DNA from: an uncultured Pseudomonas sp.
Lineage (GTDB): Bacteria > Pseudomonadota > Gammaproteobacteria > Pseudomonadales > Pseudomonadaceae
DNA length: 32,257 nucleotides
Assembly: GCF_946886105.1 (NCBI RefSeq)
Contig: NZ_CAMPHV010000053.1
Location: 1-32,257 of the forward strand
Direction: 5' to 3'
Within the stretch, counting starts at the first letter, position 1. Each line of letters begins with the position of its first letter. Of the stretch, positions 30,531-32,257 are shown in pieces. The notes under the pieces are model-generated. The model searched no databases, had not been told where the DNA came from, and saw only the letters and a list, made by a program, of their open reading frames with translations. Position numbers and translations under genes: made by a program.

Positions 30531-32003
30531 TCAGCTGGCGATATCGATCAGCACGCTCTTGTGCCGCAGATTCGCCGCGAAAGCTTCGTAGCCCAGATCC
30601 TTGCCGATCCCCGAACGTTTGTAGCCCCCGGTCGGCAGGATGTGATCGTCGCTGCGTCCATAGCGGTTGACCCACACCGTGCCGGCTTCCAGACCACGGA
30701 CCAGGCGCAACGTGCGATTGAGGTCGGCGGTGTGCACACCGGCGGCCAGACCGTAGGTGGGGTGTTCGGCGAGGCGTAGCGCCTGCTGCTCATCCTCGAA
30801 GGTCTGAATGGTCAGCACCGGGCCGAAGATCTCCTCGCGCACCGCCGGGTTATTGCTATCCAGCTCGCTCAGCAGGGTCGGCTGGTAGTAGGCGCCACCG
30901 AGACCTTCGATCATCCCGCCGCCGGTCAGCACTTCGGCGCCGGCCTGGCGCGAACGCTGGACGATACCGTCGATCCGCTCGGCCTGCTGGCGGGAGATGA
31001 TCGGCGACAGGGTGGTTTCCGCCGACCAGGTATGGCCGGGGCGCAGTTCGCGGAAGTAACTCTGCAGGCATTCCACGAAGGGCTCGAGGATCGAGCGCTC
31101 GATGATCAATCGCGAACCCGACACGCAGACCTGGCCGGCATTGCCGGTGATGCCCATGGCGACGCTGCGGGCGGTCTTGTGCAGATCCGGGATATCGGCG
31201 AACACCAGTTGCGGGCTCTTGCCACCGAGCTCGAGGGTCACCGGCTTCGGCCCGAACTGCGCACAGGTGGACATGATGCTCGCGCCGGTGGCGGTCGAAC
31301 CGGTGAAGGTCACCTTGCTGATCCGCGGGTGACGGCACAGGGCATCGCCGGTGATCCGCCCATCGCCCTGCACCACGTTGAAGATCCCCGCCGGAATCCC
31401 CGCGCGCACCGCCAGTTCGGCGTAACGCAGGATGGAGAACGGGGTCAGCTCCGAGGGCTTGAGCACCACCGCATTGCCGGCCGCCAGGGCAGGTGCGACC
31501 TTCCAGTTGGCCATGCTCAACGGAAAATTCCACGGCGCGATGGCACCGACCACCCCATAGGGTTCGGCGATCTGCATGCCCAGACGGTCATGTTGGGTCG
31601 CCGCCACCTGGCCGCCGTGCTTATCGGCGAGCTCGGCGAAGAAGCGCAGAACCTCGGCCACGTAGGGAATGTCCCAGGCCAGCACATCTTTATGCGGGCG
31701 GGTCGAGCCGATCGCTTCGAGCGGCGCAAGGGTCGCCGCATCCGCCTCGATCAGATCGGCCCAACGGCGCATGGCACGGGTGCGCTCGCGCGGCGGACGG
31801 GTCGCCCAGTCGCTCAGGCGAAAGGCCTGCCAGGCGTTCTCCACCGCCTCGTCGACCAGCGCCGCGTCGGCGATCGGCAGCGGCGCGTAATAGCGACCGT
31901 CGGAGGGTCGCATCACCTCCAGCGCCGGCGGAGCATTGTGGTATCGCCCGCCGATGAAATGGGCACTGCGCACCTTGACGATGCTGGGGTCGAAGCTGTT
32001 CAT
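30531..32003 (-). CDS. NAD(P)+-dependent aldehyde dehydrogenase
   Basis: The 490-aa protein shows the full ALDH set: oxyanion Asn159 in IAPWNFPLSM, VLKPSELTPF (coenzyme), FTGSTATG (233-240), general base Glu258 in LELGGKSPQLV, nucleophile Cys293 in NAGQVCVSGSR, and EEIFGPVLTIQ and GYKRSGIGKDLG near the end. It resembles the betaine/gamma-glutamyl-aminobutyraldehyde type (PuuC, KauB) in overall form, oxidising an aldehyde to an acid. ATG 32003 is chosen because GGAG lies 8 nt upstream and family homology begins about there; the frame continues 207 nt upstream with unrelated, cysteine-rich sequence. It would accept the aldehyde from the PuuB-like oxidase. It has its own terminator and is therefore probably a separate transcript from the HAD-PuuB pair. 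Confidence 0.9.
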   Translation of the reverse strand: MNSFDPSIVKVRSAHFIGGRYHNAPPALEVMRPSDGRYYAPLPIADAALVDEAVENAWQAFRLSDWATRPPRERTRAMRRWADLIEADAATLAPLEAIGSTRPHKDVLAWDIPYVAEVLRFFAELADKHGGQVAATQHDRLGMQIAEPYGVVGAIAPWNFPLSMANWKVAPALAAGNAVVLKPSELTPFSILRYAELAVRAGIPAGIFNVVQGDGRITGDALCRHPRISKVTFTGSTATGASIMSTCAQFGPKPVTLELGGKSPQLVFADIPDLHKTARSVAMGITGNAGQVCVSGSRLIIERSILEPFVECLQSYFRELRPGHTWSAETTLSPIISRQQAERIDGIVQRSRQAGAEVLTGGGMIEGLGGAYYQPTLLSELDSNNPAVREEIFGPVLTIQTFEDEQQALRLAEHPTYGLAAGVHTADLNRTLRLVRGLEAGTVWVNRYGRSDDHILPTGGYKRSGIGKDLGYEAFAANLRHKSVLIDIAS

Positions 32004-32257
32004 GAAGGACTCCGGATAGGGGCTGGACGCCAGTTCGGCGAGCCGAGTTGCCAGGCCTTCATCGTAGAAAAAATCGGCCAATAGTTGCTGCCGACCTTGG
32101 CCTCCATTTGAGCAGTAGCTGCGGTCTTTAACGCCGTCATTTATGCAATCTGCCGAAAGCCCTCGGCAGACCCTACGGGAGCGGCACGCGACACTCTGCC
32201 AAAACGGCAAAAAGCCCCGGTTTCGTAGGGTGGGTTAGCCGCCTGTTACGTTTGCCG
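32004..32257. other. right-edge non-coding sequence with repeat fragment
   Basis: Upstream leader of the aldehyde dehydrogenase gene; no gene is supported. The last 35 bp include CGTAGGGTGGGTTAGCCGCC (32226-32245), the left arm of a GTAGG-TGGGTT palindromic repeat of the type seen at 15780-16140 and 18332-18417, cut by the window end. Confidence 0.5.

Overview
The window looks like a chromosomal stretch of a Pseudomonas-group gammaproteobacterium. I infer this from the GC-rich coding style, the gene families (polyamine/GABA catabolism, a cyanide-synthase-type three-subunit dehydrogenase, a TonB siderophore receptor, a long chemoreceptor) and the intergenic palindromic repeats of the kind I know from Pseudomonas genomes. 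There is no rRNA, complete tRNA, phage or CRISPR array. Twenty-three protein genes are supported. Most lie on the minus strand and most concern uptake and oxidation of amines, amino acids or amides.

Layout. 1-560: a tandem 150-bp repeat whose units end in a tRNA-Asn-like 3' end, a terminator, and a diverged IS4-like miniature element. 561-5236: a minus-strand group of NylB-type amide hydrolase, outer-membrane barrel and PotF-type binding protein, read divergently from a TetR regulator across a dyad operator. 5409-9339: Lrp/AsnC regulator and HAD hydrolase, then GABA-type aminotransferase (gabT) divergent from glyoxylate/hydroxypyruvate reductase (ghrA) over an inverted repeat. 9340-11925: an intact 161-bp miniature element with 13-bp flanking duplications, then an iron-regulated-looking TonB siderophore receptor. 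11945-15468: a periplasmic binding protein, then gabD (succinate-semialdehyde dehydrogenase) followed by a tartrate/D-malate dehydrogenase. 15469-16194: repeat-rich non-coding DNA. 16195-18234: a methyl-accepting chemotaxis protein.

18599-28040 is one tightly packed minus-strand operon of eight genes. It encodes a Tat-exported peptide/opine-type binding protein, two permeases, a double ATPase, a small [2Fe-2S] protein, an FAD/NAD(P) oxidoreductase with a C-terminal cysteine cluster, a DadA-like FAD oxidoreductase and an M20 (ArgE-like) deacylase. Almost every junction is an ATGA or larger overlap. Upstream, also on the minus strand, lie a PuuB-like amine oxidase, a type II haloacid-dehalogenase-like protein and an aldehyde dehydrogenase (28188-32003).

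How the parts may work together (inference). The eight-gene operon reads as import of an N-substituted amino acid or peptide-like compound, oxidative cleavage of a C-N bond by a membrane-linked three-subunit dehydrogenase of the opine oxidase / hydroxyproline dehydrogenase / cyanide synthase type, and hydrolysis of an acyl or carbamoyl group by the M20 enzyme. Amines, aldehydes and omega-amino acids could then pass through the PuuB-like, aldehyde dehydrogenase, GabT and GabD steps. The NylB-barrel-binding protein group is a second, separately regulated amide or oligo-amide utilisation unit. The substrates of both systems cannot be read from sequence alone.
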